Assembly (NCBI GenBank): GCA_032718475.1
Contig: JAUCBJ010005626.1
Span: forward strand, 1-64,000
Direction: 5' to 3'
From: Nemertoderma westbladi
Taxonomy: Eukaryota > Xenacoelomorpha > Nemertodermatida > Nemertodermatidae
DNA: 64,000 nt
Shown here piece after piece: positions 35,701 through 50,700 of this stretch. The translations under genes were made by a program, and so were the position numbers. Each line of letters begins with the position of its first letter. The stretch's first letter is position 1. Below the pieces are notes generated by a model. It searched no databases, was not told the origin of the DNA, and worked only from the letters and a program-made list of their open reading frames with translations.

Positions 35701-38700
35701 TCGTATAGTACCTTTCAACCCATTGTAATTTTTCCTGCATAATATCTCGAGATGTCTCTAATATCACACAGTCATCAGCATGGATGATTGTGTGAAGTTC
35801 ATGTAGAAAGCCATCTTGTCTGAACTTAGTCTTATTAGTTTTATGAAGTCATTTATGTAGCCAATGTAGAGAATTGCACTAAGTGGGGAACCATGTCTAA
35901 TACCACATAGAGTCATAAAATCGGGGGAAAAAGTTGAATCGAAATATACCACATTTATAGTTACCAAGTAGATAGCGAGTAACATCGTTAGATATGTTGC
36001 ACCACAGCCTATAGACTATAGACAGCCTATAGCTTAGTAAACAACATTTTATGCGATACCTTATCAAACACGCCTTGAAAATCTAGGAAACAAATATATA
36101 GGCTTTTCTTTGTTTTCTTAGCATATGAAATTAAACATTTCAATATAAAAACTTGTTCAAAACAACTTCTTCCTTTTTGATATGCAGATTGTAATTCTTC
36201 AAATGAGAAGAAGTTAATTAATCTATTAAATAGAACTATGTCAATAATTTTTGCCAATGTCGCAACAAGTGAGATGGGTCTGTAGTTCTTTGTCTCATTC
36301 ATTTCCCCCCTTTTGTAAATTTCTGCAATAAAAGAAAAAGCGAGAAGCAAATATTTAAGATTACTAATATAAATGGCAAAATCTGAGGGCTGGTGTTTTT
36401 AAGCATTCCCGATGTTATACCATCACTGGATGACCTACCATCTTTGAGTTTAATTGTTGCCTGTTTCCATTCATCCAAAGTAATCGAGATATCTAATTCT
36501 GGGACGAACATTTCATAAGCATCCAATTCATTTCCATCTAATAACTCAGTACCTGGAGGTCGGTCGGCACTTGGCTTCGAGCGCATCTGCAAAATTATCA
36601 ACATGGGGAACTTCGCGGGCTTTAGGTATTGTCTCATTTTTTGCTTTCCAATCGATTTTATTCAACAGTGCTTTGGAATCTTTTTTGTTTAATATATTAC
36701 TCCATTCATCTTATTGCCTCTTGCAGTTTTGAGACATAACTGATGTGTTTGATTGTGCGGTAAAGTGAGTTACAAGAACTGAACACTGATGCTGAACTCG
36801 TGTCTCATTAACACAATTCTTTGAACTGTTATATAAAATTTGAGACAGTCTAAGGATTTGTGTGTTTACTTCATCCATCAAAATGGCACTACTTGCCCAG
36901 TTTGCAATGAGCTTATCCAAATTAACAGACATTTCATCAATTTGAGGTGCAGTTATAATTTTATACATTTGCCAGTTTATTTTCCAACTGTCCATAGTTT
37001 TTGGTATGCAAATTTCTCTTTTTTCATTACGGTGTATCAGCATATCAGAAATGCATGATATAAGAATTTTATTTAAAGATAAGAGTATCCGGAATAATAT
37101 TTAGTTGAAGCATTTTGTGGTCAGAAGGATTTATACTGAGATTCAGAACTTCCATTTTGTTAAGATATTTTAAGCAGTGTTCGTTAATAAGAATTATATC
37201 ATTCTCAGATTTCCGCCCACCACGCTGAAACCAGGGCTCCCACTACTGCGTTATTGTAACGCATCGCACTATTTCCAAAATATATAAAATTAATTAATTA
37301 ATAATAAAAATTATATATTCGACTATTATTGAGCAAAAAGCAGGAAAATTGTGTTATTTCTTGATTTTCCATTAAAAAACGTAATGAAATTTATAAACTT
37401 TGTAAGTTGTAACTGCAATTATATTGGTGGCGATATATCAAAATTGTATAAATAAAGTTGGACCTGTTCCTTATGAAGGGAACTTTTAGTTTGAGATTTA
37501 CTTTGATTTTCAATCTTTGATTTGGACCCACCCCTCCCCAATTCCAAGACGAGGATTGATATTATAATTTTACATTTAAAAACTTTAAAATTTCAATAGA
37601 ACTACATTATTTCAGTTACTGTACCTTGAACAATTTTTAATTCTATTCATTGCCACATCCATTGCCTATGAGCAATTTTGACTGAAATAGACCTGGGGCT
37701 ATTTTATACACAATACAGCCCAGTGGCAATTGTAATCTAGTGCATTCATCAAAAAGACTCATTACTTGCACAAAAAGTTCATCATCATTAAAATTGGAAT
37801 TGTCTTCGTTTGGAGGTATATAAAGTCCAGCTATAACCCATCAACTGAGAATGAGAATCTACAAATGATCATATCCTTTATATTTTCAATATTTTTAACA
37901 TATTAATAAATATCATTATTTATCAAGACCGAAACGCCTCCTCTTGGATGTTCAGCATCTGGTTGAGAATAAGGGTTATGGTGTGAATAGAAATTAGCAA
38001 TATCAAAATGTTGTCCAATAGCCATTTTTGTCTCAGATAAAAAAACAATTTTATTTTTACATAACCAACTATGATATAAATATATGTGGTGTGTGGCGCT
38101 GTTTATATTATAAAAACATAATTTTAATATAATATTATTAGTTTTATTACTCCGCAATTGAGCCATTTACTGAGATTTACTTGGAGAATTATGGTTGTTG
38201 GTAGGACTTTACCAGTCTATGAATGATGTCTAACATTCTCATATTCCACTCCAACTATTTTCAGAATCTCACGACGAGAATATAAGTTTCATGTCTCTCC
38301 TCTCTTTATATATACATTAAGGAGATATCGAGTTTGTTTCGTAATTAAATCCGATATCCGAATTAATTAAATCCGAATAATCTGCTTTGAGATATTATAT
38401 TATTACTTCACTCACGCTTTCCAACTATAATGTAGACAGAGAATTACTGTAGTAACTAACTGTGGAATATAACTTTGACATAAGTTTTGTAGACTTTTAC
38501 TCGATTTTATATCCATAGTCTACATCAAGTATTGCATTTTTTTTTTTTTTTTCTAATTTAGTTTATTGTTCTAGAATAAAAATTATTTATTAAACAAAAA
38601 AACAAAAAACAAAAAATATTAATTCTACAACATTTATAAAGAGTTAGGATTTATAACAACAATGATTATATCAGTTCAGTATTATTAGTTTATAAATATA

Positions 38701-41700
38701 TTTGATTATAATAATTAATTGACTTAGCTTTAATATCAAGCAAATGTTGAAATTTGAAAACATTTGAATTTCTGGAATATACATATTTAATCACAAATTT
38801 CATGATAACTGCAAAAATATGAAACCAAATTTGTTTGTAAAACTGAAAGATTGCAAAAAACTATGAAACGCAAAATATAGTTATATACTATATTTAAAAT
38901 ATTTTCAGGAAATAAATTTCACAATGAAAATGTAAAACTTGTTCTCTCAAAATGAGTATCTGTTTTATGTATGTTTTTAATATATTTTTATTTTTCTCCC
39001 AGATATATATGCCTTAAATTTTGTGATAAATTTAATTGATTTAGATTTCAAAACGGGCACCAACTGCTTTCATTTCTAAAAGTCAAAAAAGAAAAGATAT
39101 ACGAAGAATAATTGATGAGAATCTGAAAACAGAAACCAACAATGCTGGTAAAGAAGAGGTTGTACATCTAATGCATTTAGAAACAACTAGGAAAGCCAGA
39201 TTAGGTAAGTTTATAGTGAATATATCATAATTCCATTAAATCAATAAGCATGTTACTGCTAGAAATTTAATTTAATATTCAATTCAATTATTTTTGACTT
39301 TGAAAACTTCATGCATGCAGTGATGTTTAGGAATTTGATTTAATGTATCGTTATAATATTGTTTAGTACTATATAATAATATTTTAACTATTTCTTGTAC
39401 AGGAATAAAATATGCTTTATTTACTGTTTGTCCTGAGATCTGTTTTTGAGATTGAGAGGCGAAAATATTAATAACGTGTTATATTTATCATACAATATGT
39501 AATTTTATTATTAAAATCATTCTTATTATTATTATTATAATTATTTAAATATATTATTGTTTAATAAGTAATTATATAGTTGATACCAATGGAAAGGTGT
39601 CATTGTAAGGATTCCAAATTTATAAATAACTATTAATGTCATTGAGAAATAGCTGAGATATGGGCATTCAAATAGTGCTGGTATTTTTGCATCTGTTACA
39701 GCCTGCAGGGCAGGGCATTTATAATTTTTAATAAATAAACAATGTTCTGGAACATATGATTTATTTGAAGACTATTAATTTATTACTTAATCTCATTTTA
39801 CTAGTCGTAGCTTCTCATTAAATAAATAAAATGCCACAGAATAGTATTTATTACAGTACAAAGTTGACTGATTGAAGAGCAATAATTCCCATTTATGTAG
39901 ATAAATAATACAAATCTCATTTACCACCACCCCATTGCCATTGACTGAGCTGTAAATAATGTAAATTTTAACAATAAAATATATTTCAGCTGTATAATAA
40001 TTTATTATTTAATAATTATATTATTTATTATATTTTTTAAATTTTGTTAGGAATATACCATTCGCTGGGAATTCAAAGAGCTTTATATTCAGAAAGGACT
40101 AAAGATAAAGAAAATTTATGCCCTTATGAAGGTGAGTTATATCTATAGCATTAGCATTGTTACTGTTATACTTTTGTTATAAAACAAAGTCATTACCTAT
40201 AATTAAATTGCAAATAGTTAAGTTAGTACTTTTGCTAAGATATAATATTAATATAATGACTTCGAAAATAGATATATAGTGAGGGACCATTCCACGATCT
40301 AGTATGTGAGATTCACACCCACTTCTTTCTGGTAAACTTACTGATATCTTAAGTATTTATGAGCAAAACAATCTCAAATACTGCTGTTTTATGACACTAT
40401 TTATTTGACTATAAAAAAACATAATAAAACTATACATTGGTATATTAAACCATAAAATTTGGGGCATTTACTTTTGAGCTAGTTATTCTAGTAAATAAAT
40501 CGCAAAACATCTGTAAAAATTAGGGTAAAGTTCTATAACATATTTCTCTGAATTGTGATTGTTTTGAATATATACAGGTATTTTTTTAGAAACCTATCTC
40601 ATACATAAACATAACCCAATAATTAAAATCCTCGACGGGTTAACTGAATCACTGATATAGTGGGTATGAAAAAAAGTGGGCAATCTAGTTACCAATATAT
40701 ATGTAACATGCCTCGGGTATTGCCTGCTAGTATATATATATATATATATATATGAATTTTATCTACAGTTTTCATATATAGGCCCTCAATATATCAGACA
40801 ATATTTTTGATTTAATATGTAATATTTTAGCCACCAATTGTTGTAACAAACAGGGAATTTTATTCACAAATATTGTAGTCTAATACATTTTACAGAATAT
40901 ATAAGTATTTTGGATTAATTATACAGTAATAAGAAGTTTGTTTCTCATTTCAAACCATTAGTTTTTAGAAATTCTAAACTATTCAGATTTTACTATTTAA
41001 AATACAATAGTAACAATATTATTGAAAAAGTATTGGAATTGGGATCTACTATGTGACATTTCCAGATTTTTATGTTTACACTTTACATGCAGTTTTTTCC
41101 CCACAAAATCAAATCTATATAGTGTTCAATCTAATAATATCGTATCTACGGTGATAATATAATAGGCCTACTATATTTTCATTTATCATCACTAATATCA
41201 TCACCATCAAAGTAGGCCTAATAACGATCAATGGACAATAATTGATATTAATCATAGTTAGCATGTTTCTCACTACAATGTCTGGATTTTATTAGAATTA
41301 ATATTAGTGACTAGTAAGTAAGCCACCCCAGTATGAATCTACCTCCGGAACCTTATATATCCCTCTTCTCTTAATGATTGGAGCTTCAATTTTCGACACA
41401 ACATCAGCCCACAAAAGGAAGTGAAGGTCTGGTCATTTTGTAAACTCCCAAGAAAGACGAAGTTGTAACCTCACCTGGGAATACTTGACCTTCACATTGA
41501 ATATCTATGAAATCTCCAGATTCGAAAAGATGTTCTGAAAAGGTAGTTTCGGCCACTTCTGGAACAGGACGATGGATGATTAACTGTTAGATTAAATTCA
41601 CTGTTGCTAATCGGTTCTCCTGCAGAAGTTTTTTTTAATAACATTTCATCATTCTGTGCATTATATCTCATTTCGTGGATACCAGAAATGTGATATGTCA

Positions 41701-44700
41701 AAGACCAATCACACTTAATAATATCTGCACTATCTGGGTAGGACACTTTAACTTTTGGATATGCCAAATGCGTCTGAAGCTGCTTTCTGAAATTCTTTAT
41801 CTACACCATCTTTGCTCATGGTCTTTAATCGAAATCACACTCTTGGCACTTCTACCAATTCCGTCTACTGTTCCTTTTCCATGCGTGGTGCGGAATATTA
41901 CCAAACAATGTCAACCATAACCAAACAACCAAAACCAAAACGTCAACCAAACAAATGTCAGCCATAAAGCAATTCTTGAACTCCGACGAAGGACCATCAC
42001 TCCAAAAAATAAGTGAACTTTTCGGACAATCTGATCGCTGCATGATATCAGCTAAGATAATATCAAGGAAGTGAGCAACTTGATCTTTTATTTATCTTTT
42101 ATATTAGAACAAATCAAATATGACTGGCTGTATTTACCACCAGCAAAATAGGAACATGTAAACAGGGTTACTGACTGTCTCATCCATAGCACCGACTGAA
42201 CTTTATTCTGATACTCGCATGAGTAATTCATTTTGAAATCGAACTGGAGAACATAATTTGAATCACAATCTTTACGAAACCTCCTTTGCTTATTGGCGTT
42301 TCACAAGAACATGATGCTGAAACACACCAAGTTCAGCCATAACCATTCACATCCTTTTTCCATTGTCTCCAACTGGCTTCAGCAGTGAAATTTCTATCGA
42401 AAATAAGAAGCTTCCCATTCTGGCAGATGTTGCATGTCCCTCTCCAGCAATCTGATTCTAGTTGTTGTTCGATAACTCATTCAAACAAGCTGGTCTAAGT
42501 GATTTAAGTTAAGAAGTCCTAAGAAAAACAACTCTATAATAGCTAATGTAGCAAAGAATGAAGCAAATAAGTTGAGGAAGCCTCTATGGTCAGTATATGA
42601 AAGTTAATTGAATGTGATTTTATAACATATGAAGATATGAATGTTTACTTGGAGACACTGATGGCCAATTCATTTTTTACTGCATTTGTTATCAAATTAT
42701 TCATGTTCAACCTAAGTCCTGTTTAAATTTTTTTTATTTTATAGTTTTTACATTCTATTTATATTAAAACATAAAAACCATTCAATTTGTAATGGTGCTG
42801 GTAAGTTTTAATTAATCAAGAATATACATACATTATTGATTAAATTTCTGCAATTGAATTGGATTTGAAATCCGTTTTTAGTGTTTGATTCAGCATAAAA
42901 ATGTGTATATGAATCATTAAAAAATTTGTAACCAACCATAGGTCAATTTCTTGATCAAACCTCACATATAGAGAAATATAATTATTATATACTAATAAGA
43001 ATTTATTTAAATGCTATATAAATTAAGATGTTAATTGTAGATCTGAAATTTTTTGTTAATCCATACCATGTATATATACCCATCCAATTTTCTTTATATG
43101 TTGGTTATCTACAACATGTATGTTAGAGGGTAGTAAAAAAATTAAATTTTTAAAAAGGAAACTTATACATTTTTTATAGGCAGTGAACAGGCACCAACCA
43201 CAAAATCCAGAGTAATTTTAGAATGGGAAGATGCATCTATGCTACCTCTAGTGGAAGTCGATTCTCAACTTGTTCGTCACTTAAAACCACATCAAATAGA
43301 TGGAGTGGAGTTTATGTGGGATTGCCTTATAGGTAGATCAAGTAATATTCAACCTGTCAGCCAATCTAGATATCAGAATCAAGGAACTGGGTGTATACTC
43401 GCCCATTGTATGGGATTAGGAAAGACTCTGCAGGTTAGTATATTATATAAATTATAGTGCATTTTAAACCTATAACACCTAATAATATTTAAATAGGAAA
43501 GAAGTCAAAATGATGCCGTTCGTGGCGTATCCATAATTATAACTTCAGGGATAATGACTGCAGAAAGGGTCTAATGCCACGGTTAACAAAAACAGTTTCT
43601 ATTTATATGGCCATTTCATCCTCATGGACGTCTTCAGTAAATAAATTAAAATAACATTAAAACACAATTTATAAACCTAAACCATAATATTAAATTTAAC
43701 GTACGGTACAACTAATTATTATGCCACCAAATTCCGATATAGACAGTATGATAGGATGTATTAGATTAACATATTTAGATTTATCGCAATACTGTATGTA
43801 GGCCTAGAGATAGAATTGTAGGCTACATGTGTTGTTGTACTGTTAAAAATTAAAAAAAAATAAATAAAAAATTTAAAAAATAAAAAACAAAAAGGGGTGC
43901 TAAATATATTGTTGGCACGGTAAAAATAGGTAACAGCAAAAATTACTGTAGGCCTACATATTTTAAAAAAAGGGGGGTAACGTTAAAACCAATAAATGAT
44001 TAAAAATTGTTGGTTCCAATATTAAGTCGTTGAATTACAAATTTACAAATAAAAGTGAGGCTGGTAAAAGGGTAAAAAAAAAATTTATAAAAAAATGTTG
44101 GTTCTGAATTAAAAAATCATTAAAATATATAATTTAAAGGAAAGGAAAAGAATACCTAAGCCATGAGTTGCATAAAATTGAGGGGGAAAAAAAGTCAGCC
44201 AGCTGTACTGTACGTACTATAGCCAAACATATTAGTATTCAATAGGAAATACCAAAACAAAAGCTTTTTTTTAAAATTGTAATATGTAATCTTGTAGGGA
44301 ATCCTTTTATTTAGTAACAGTAATATGTGTCTTTCTATCCCCCTCAATTTTATGCAACTCATGGCTTAGGTATTCCTTTTCTTTCCTTTAAATTATATAT
44401 TTTAATGATTTTTTAATTCAGAACCAACATTTTTTTTATAAATTTTTTTTTACCCTTTCACCAGCCTCACTTTTATTTGTAAATTTGTAATTCAACGACT
44501 TAATATTGGAACCAACAATTTTTAATCATTTATTGGTTTTAACGTTACCCCCCTTTTTTTAAAATACGTAGGCCTACACAGTAATTTTTGCTGTTACCTA
44601 TTTTTACCGAGCCAACAATATATTTAGCACCCCTTTTTATTTTTATTTTTTATTTTTTAAATTTTTTATTTATTTTTTTTTAATTTTTAACAGTTGAACG

Positions 44701-47700
44701 TCTAATACCTTAACAACACATGTAGCCTACAATTCTATCTCTAGGCCTACATACAGTATTACGATAAATCTAAATATGTTAATCTAATACATCCTATCAT
44801 ACTGTCTATATCGGTATTTGGTGGCATAATAATTAGTTGTACCGTACGTTAAATTTAATATTATGGTTTACGTTTATAAATTGTGTTTTAATGTTATTTT
44901 AATTTATTTACTGAACACGTTCGTGAGGATGAAATGGCCATATAAATAGAAACTGTTTTTGTTAACAGTGGCTTTAGACCCTTTCTGCAGTCATTATCCC
45001 TGAAGACCTAATAATATATTATATGATGAAATTAGGTTATGTGGGAGATTCCTCATCTGAAAACCGTTCTAAACTTCACCAAAAACTGCCAAAGATAATA
45101 TCTCTGGCAATTTATGGTGAAATTTAAAACGGTTTTCAGATTCGGAATCTGCAGATGAAGGCGTTTCTCATAATATATTACATTCAAAAGATTAAAAATT
45201 AACCCAACAGAGATGGTTAAATATTGCCAAATAGACGATTTTCAACAACATGGTGTATCGAAATAGCTCAGCAATTGAAAAATCCGGCTATGCCAGCAGT
45301 AAGAAAAGATGCCGAACTATCATCATACCAAAGTAGCATATGATTATGTTTGAAAAAAAATATAATTTACGCAATTGCAGTTATAACAATAAAGATGTTT
45401 AAGATAATCTTTCATATATTATGGATTTACAAACTTTTATACTTTAACAATATTCAATTATGATTAATACTTAATATGTATTCTAGCATTACTATTTCTA
45501 AAATAATTATAACACTTAATATTTGTGTGGTTGTAAACCTTTACAGCATAATTATTATTTTATTTATTTCAAACCAGAAGGTTCATAGACTAGAAAATAG
45601 CACAATTTTACATAAGATAAGTAAAAATATAAATATAATTTATATACACATTTGCATTCAGTATTGCTCAAAAAATATCATTTAAATTTGTGGTAGTTTT
45701 GTACTTATCAAAAATAACAGAATCCGTGTGACAAGCTGATCTCACAGTACAAATTATAATATTATTGGATTTAAGGTTAGAGCACTTATTAAATCGATGG
45801 ATTAACATACTAGAAACGCATTTCCTAAAGGAAATAACCACAAAGCTAAGAAAAATTAAACAAAGGTTTATTCTTTAGTCTGTTGCTTAGACTTATTTAA
45901 TATAGTCATATATTAGTACTTAGTCATATATTATTGCAAAGTCGATGTCCAAATGACCCAATTTCTATCAAGGTCTGTTTGCAGTGGTTGTCATGGAAAC
46001 TATCCGGAAACTGGAAAAAATAGAAAAATGGAATTCGGATGCAAAACAAGTATTATAGTGGGGTAGGGGTTGCTCCCAAGTCGTAATACTTTGACCTTAT
46101 GCTTAAAATTATCATTTTATAAATATGAAAATCTGTTTAGACTGGTTGCCATGGTAACTAGATTTTCTAATTAACATAATTTTGGTCATGTATGACCTAT
46201 ATAATTTATTTAAAAAAAACCAATATGGTTTTGCTACAAATAGAGTTATTTGCATAGACTTGAAACGTGAATGATATTGACTTTAATAAACTTATGTTAC
46301 CATGGTATCTAAATATTTCTGGAATGTTTTGAGTTTTACAAAAACTCAGCTATGGAAAGTCTTTCTTAGCGAAAGTGGTTGTTTTCCTTAGCTTCATGGA
46401 TTAGCTCGACCATAGGAAGCTCTTGTTTGGCCAGCTATGTCAAGGTTGTCACAAAATTCAGAACTGATACCGGTAATAATAATGGCGTAAGTATTTAAAT
46501 TTAGAAACTACTTCAATAATTTCCCCATACAAATAAATATGTCCGACTTTAATCAGAAATGTGATACATTAAATAGAATAATGATGTGTATTTCGGATAA
46601 TCTTGACATCTGGTACTTTATTAGATTATAATGCATAGCATTTCTTCTTGTTAATAGCAATGGTCCGGTATGTAAAACAAAAACATTTCAGCTTTAGGCA
46701 GGAACTGCAGAACGGGACACAATAGCTTTAGTGTTATTCATCCAAAGCCCATTATGAATTACATACTCAAACTTAATTAACAGGTGTCTTATAAAACACA
46801 ACTCATATATTATATTAATCTATATATATATATATATATAATCTATATTATATTAATTTTATTGACATTTATAATTTTATTCCCATGGGAATGCTTTTCA
46901 AAAAGCCTGCTATTTCATATTGTAGGAACAATTATCAAGATTAGCTTTATATGATTAAAAGGCATATATAGTATACTGTAGTTTCTATGTATGTTATGGG
47001 AATCACCCATCTCGTTATATAATTTTATAATATTATATTAATTATGTCGATTTTTGAATAAAATATAATTATTTTCTTTGAAGTTTAGTTGATAATTATT
47101 ATTTTAACAGGTGATAACATTATTACATACAGTTTTGAGTAATCTGTGTGGCATACGGCTGTGTCTCTGCATCGTTCCTTATAACACAGTTATGAACTGG
47201 AAACAAGAATTTACCAAATGGCTGCCAAAAGATAGTCCTATTAGGATAACTGATACAATAGGGATTATTGACCATAAACAACGGTTAGATAGGTAAGTGA
47301 AAGTTTTTTTTTATTTTGATATGGAGTTTTTTTACTTTTTTACTCTTTTAAGAAATACGTTTTCCTTGTCTTGTTTTCGTATAATATTTTATCCATAAAT
47401 TGTTACTTTTTTGCTCGATATAGGCCTACCCTAAAATCAGGAGAAAACGTTCCAATTTTATTCCCAGGGAAAAAAAGTAACCCATAGGATTTAACTCGCT
47501 GACGCTCGGTAAATGAAGTGCCTTGAGAATAGTGAAAAAAGTTCTACTTACTTCCCATGTAATAAATAATTATATTTTCGATTTTTTACCATCATATGCA
47601 TTTATCAATCAAGCCATTATTGAGAGAAATCACCTTTTGTTCTGGTTTCGTAGATTATTATTATTAGGATACATGCATATTATATGCTAATATTAAATTG

Positions 47701-50700
47701 GAACGAACCCAAGAGCTTCGGCTCATAACTTTTTATTCCACGTTTTAGTACTGCACGTGGTCAAATTCTTATTCAGTATATGGGACCACACATTTGTAAT
47801 TCTACTGTATCTCTCAATATATCAACCCAGAAACGGAATTATGATTTAGTTCTTTCGGTTTTTTAGTCTTATAGACGGTATTCTTATAGCCAGCTTGCTG
47901 GCTTTCTAGTTATAAATCTAATATGTAGGCCTTAACCGTACTCAATGCAGCATGGAATACAGTATTGCTGCTGGAAATACTCAGGGCCGGATTTAGACCA
48001 CTAACTACTAACAGTACTACCTACTACAGTACTATCGGCATGATGCATTACAGTTTCATTATATATAATAATTATATATTGAGAATGCTCTGCCAGCTTG
48101 TCAACAGAATTCCGCCGCCACAACTCCTCATCTAGTCAAAATATTTACTAGATCATCCGCATATTCAAGGCCAGTGTCCTTTAAGATGCGTCTCAAGAAA
48201 GTCATGGGCTGCCCATGTCCACTCCATGAGGCCGCCAAAGCACAAGATTTATGCACTAGCTGGTCCTCATGGCGAAATCTCTAGACCAACTTGGCCCATG
48301 AGGCACAAGAAAACTTTGGACTCCATTACCAAAGAGCAACACAAATGGAAATTTGAAAAATTTTGTCACCGTCTAGCAGCGATAAGTCACTTAATATTTA
48401 TCTAAATATTTTGAAACAAACTTTTTTGGACTCAGCACAGTCAAATCTACTAAACTCTCCAGCAGATTTATTGAATATCAATTTTGAATTAAATTAATTA
48501 ATTTTAATTTATTAAGGGGGGGGGGGGGGGGGGGGGGGGTCACCGAGAAGGGTAAAATTTTGACGTTTTTTCTTTTTAATTTTATCTAATACAGAAATTT
48601 ACGGTGATATTAATGGTAAAATCTGCATTTTGTTTTTTGGTGCAATTAATAGACCCTCAAACAAAGACATAAAACAATTCAAAATTTTTTTAGGTTCCAG
48701 GTGTGTCTCGATAACCATAGAACCAGCGTAATGGGTACATATGTTAATAGTAAAATGTTTGGGGATACTGTAGCCTGGGGTACCATCTCGATCAAAATAT
48801 AACACTTAGCCATATATTAATGTTTGTTCATTCACCACAATCGAATCCTTGAAACATTAAATCTGATTCATCTCCATCAGCTTCATTTTGTACAACTCAT
48901 ATAACTAGCTGGATGTGCTTGCGCATCGCGAAAGAAGCTCTCTAGCTTCAGACGACTGTTAAACTGTCCACGTCTTCGTTCAAGTTACACTCAAAATAAT
49001 GTATATACAGTACATCAATAATGTATGTAATGTATATCACATATGACCTGTAAGAGTTAATGAACAGACATAATTATTGACCTTTCAATAAGTTTACTAT
49101 ATTATTAGAAGTTCGTTAGGACTTCTTACTGTAAAAGTAATCACTATGTATCTATCTATATCGGGTGAACTCCTCCGAAGCTAAAGACGCAGCTCAACCC
49201 CAGGATGTGGAAAAAAAGTTTCGAAAAAAATTATTAAAGTGTCTTCTTTTATTTCGTAAAATACCCCCATACCACGAAAATTGCCATAGACGGAATGATA
49301 GAAACACCAGCTGCTGGTGCTCATGAGGGCCTATCAATAGAACTACTATTGATTGAATGGATAGGCCCAAACTGCACAGAAGTATATTACTTGCCAAGTT
49401 TATCACTCTCTCACTCTATCCCAGACACGTTATCAAATATCAACTGGTTTGTAATGTGGGGCGAGCCACGAAGTGAGTGAGCCTTAGCGTAGTGGTACCA
49501 TTAATCAACCTGTCGTTCTGTCGCGTTCAATTTTAAACGTTAATAACTCGGCCAATCTTTGATGAAATCTATCCAAACTTGGTACACATGTTGTTTGGCA
49601 AAAGTTTAGAAATTTTCCAAGTAGAATTTCCGTGTGGCCTTCGAGAAGCTAAGATAATAGCAGTTCATTAGTTAATTAAGTTGATTACTGTAAAAACACC
49701 ATTTTCAACCTGCCTTTTAAAGGAAATTAATTGTTTTACAGTATAAGATTTAAATAATTATACTTAAAAATTATACAGATGTAATCCACATACGCCATTC
49801 TATTATAGTTTTTAATTAGTTCAAGTGATTTGCTTTAATAATTGTGTCTTTAATTGATCTAAAGTAATTAAAACGGCGTAAAAAATTGATTCTCATTAAA
49901 TACTGCTCATTTATTGGCCAACATGCTGGTACATAGATGGAAGGATGTGTCTTAAGCCAGCCAGTTGCTGGGAATGATTATTGGTCAAGTCTCTGCTGGT
50001 GTGGAGCTAGCTGGGAGTTGTGGCTGTAGACTAACCAGAGAGGAATTGTAATAGGCAACCAGTATTGCTATTCCAGCCCAGACAGCATTCTTTAAATCCA
50101 ACATCCCAACACGTTCGTGGGGCCTTCGCGCAGCACGAGGCCCAGTTATGATATACAAATTAAAACTGAGCGACTGTATCACAAAATCAGTATTTGAGAA
50201 ATTTACCCACACCACCAATCAATTAAAGAAAGGGGTACAGTACGTGTTCAGCCCTTTTAATCTGCACCCCCCCACCCCCACCCTTCCCACCCGCCAATAC
50301 ATAACCGCGACATCTACCACCCATTGAAGGGTATTATAAGCCTCGTTGTGCTCGTCCTGTTTTGTATTTAAATATAATTCCTAAACGCAGATAGAAATGA
50401 TTATATATACAATATATTACTTAAATTGAATAATATAGATAGCGAAAAAAAGAAATTAATTATACGATTAAAATAAATTATTGCATAAGAAGGGTTGTTG
50501 CGCGACAAAATTGTTGAGCAATTTAAAGCAATATAACAACTGAATAAGGGGTAACAAGGTGCCCTGAATCGAGTAACGGGATGTGTTTTTTGTGTAAACA
50601 CGAGGAAACGGTCGAAATTGGGGGTTTAAGTAAGCATGGGAAGCCAATTTTGAAAACTGGCTGTAATTGGCTGCTACATGTTTGACGTCACTACAAAGTG

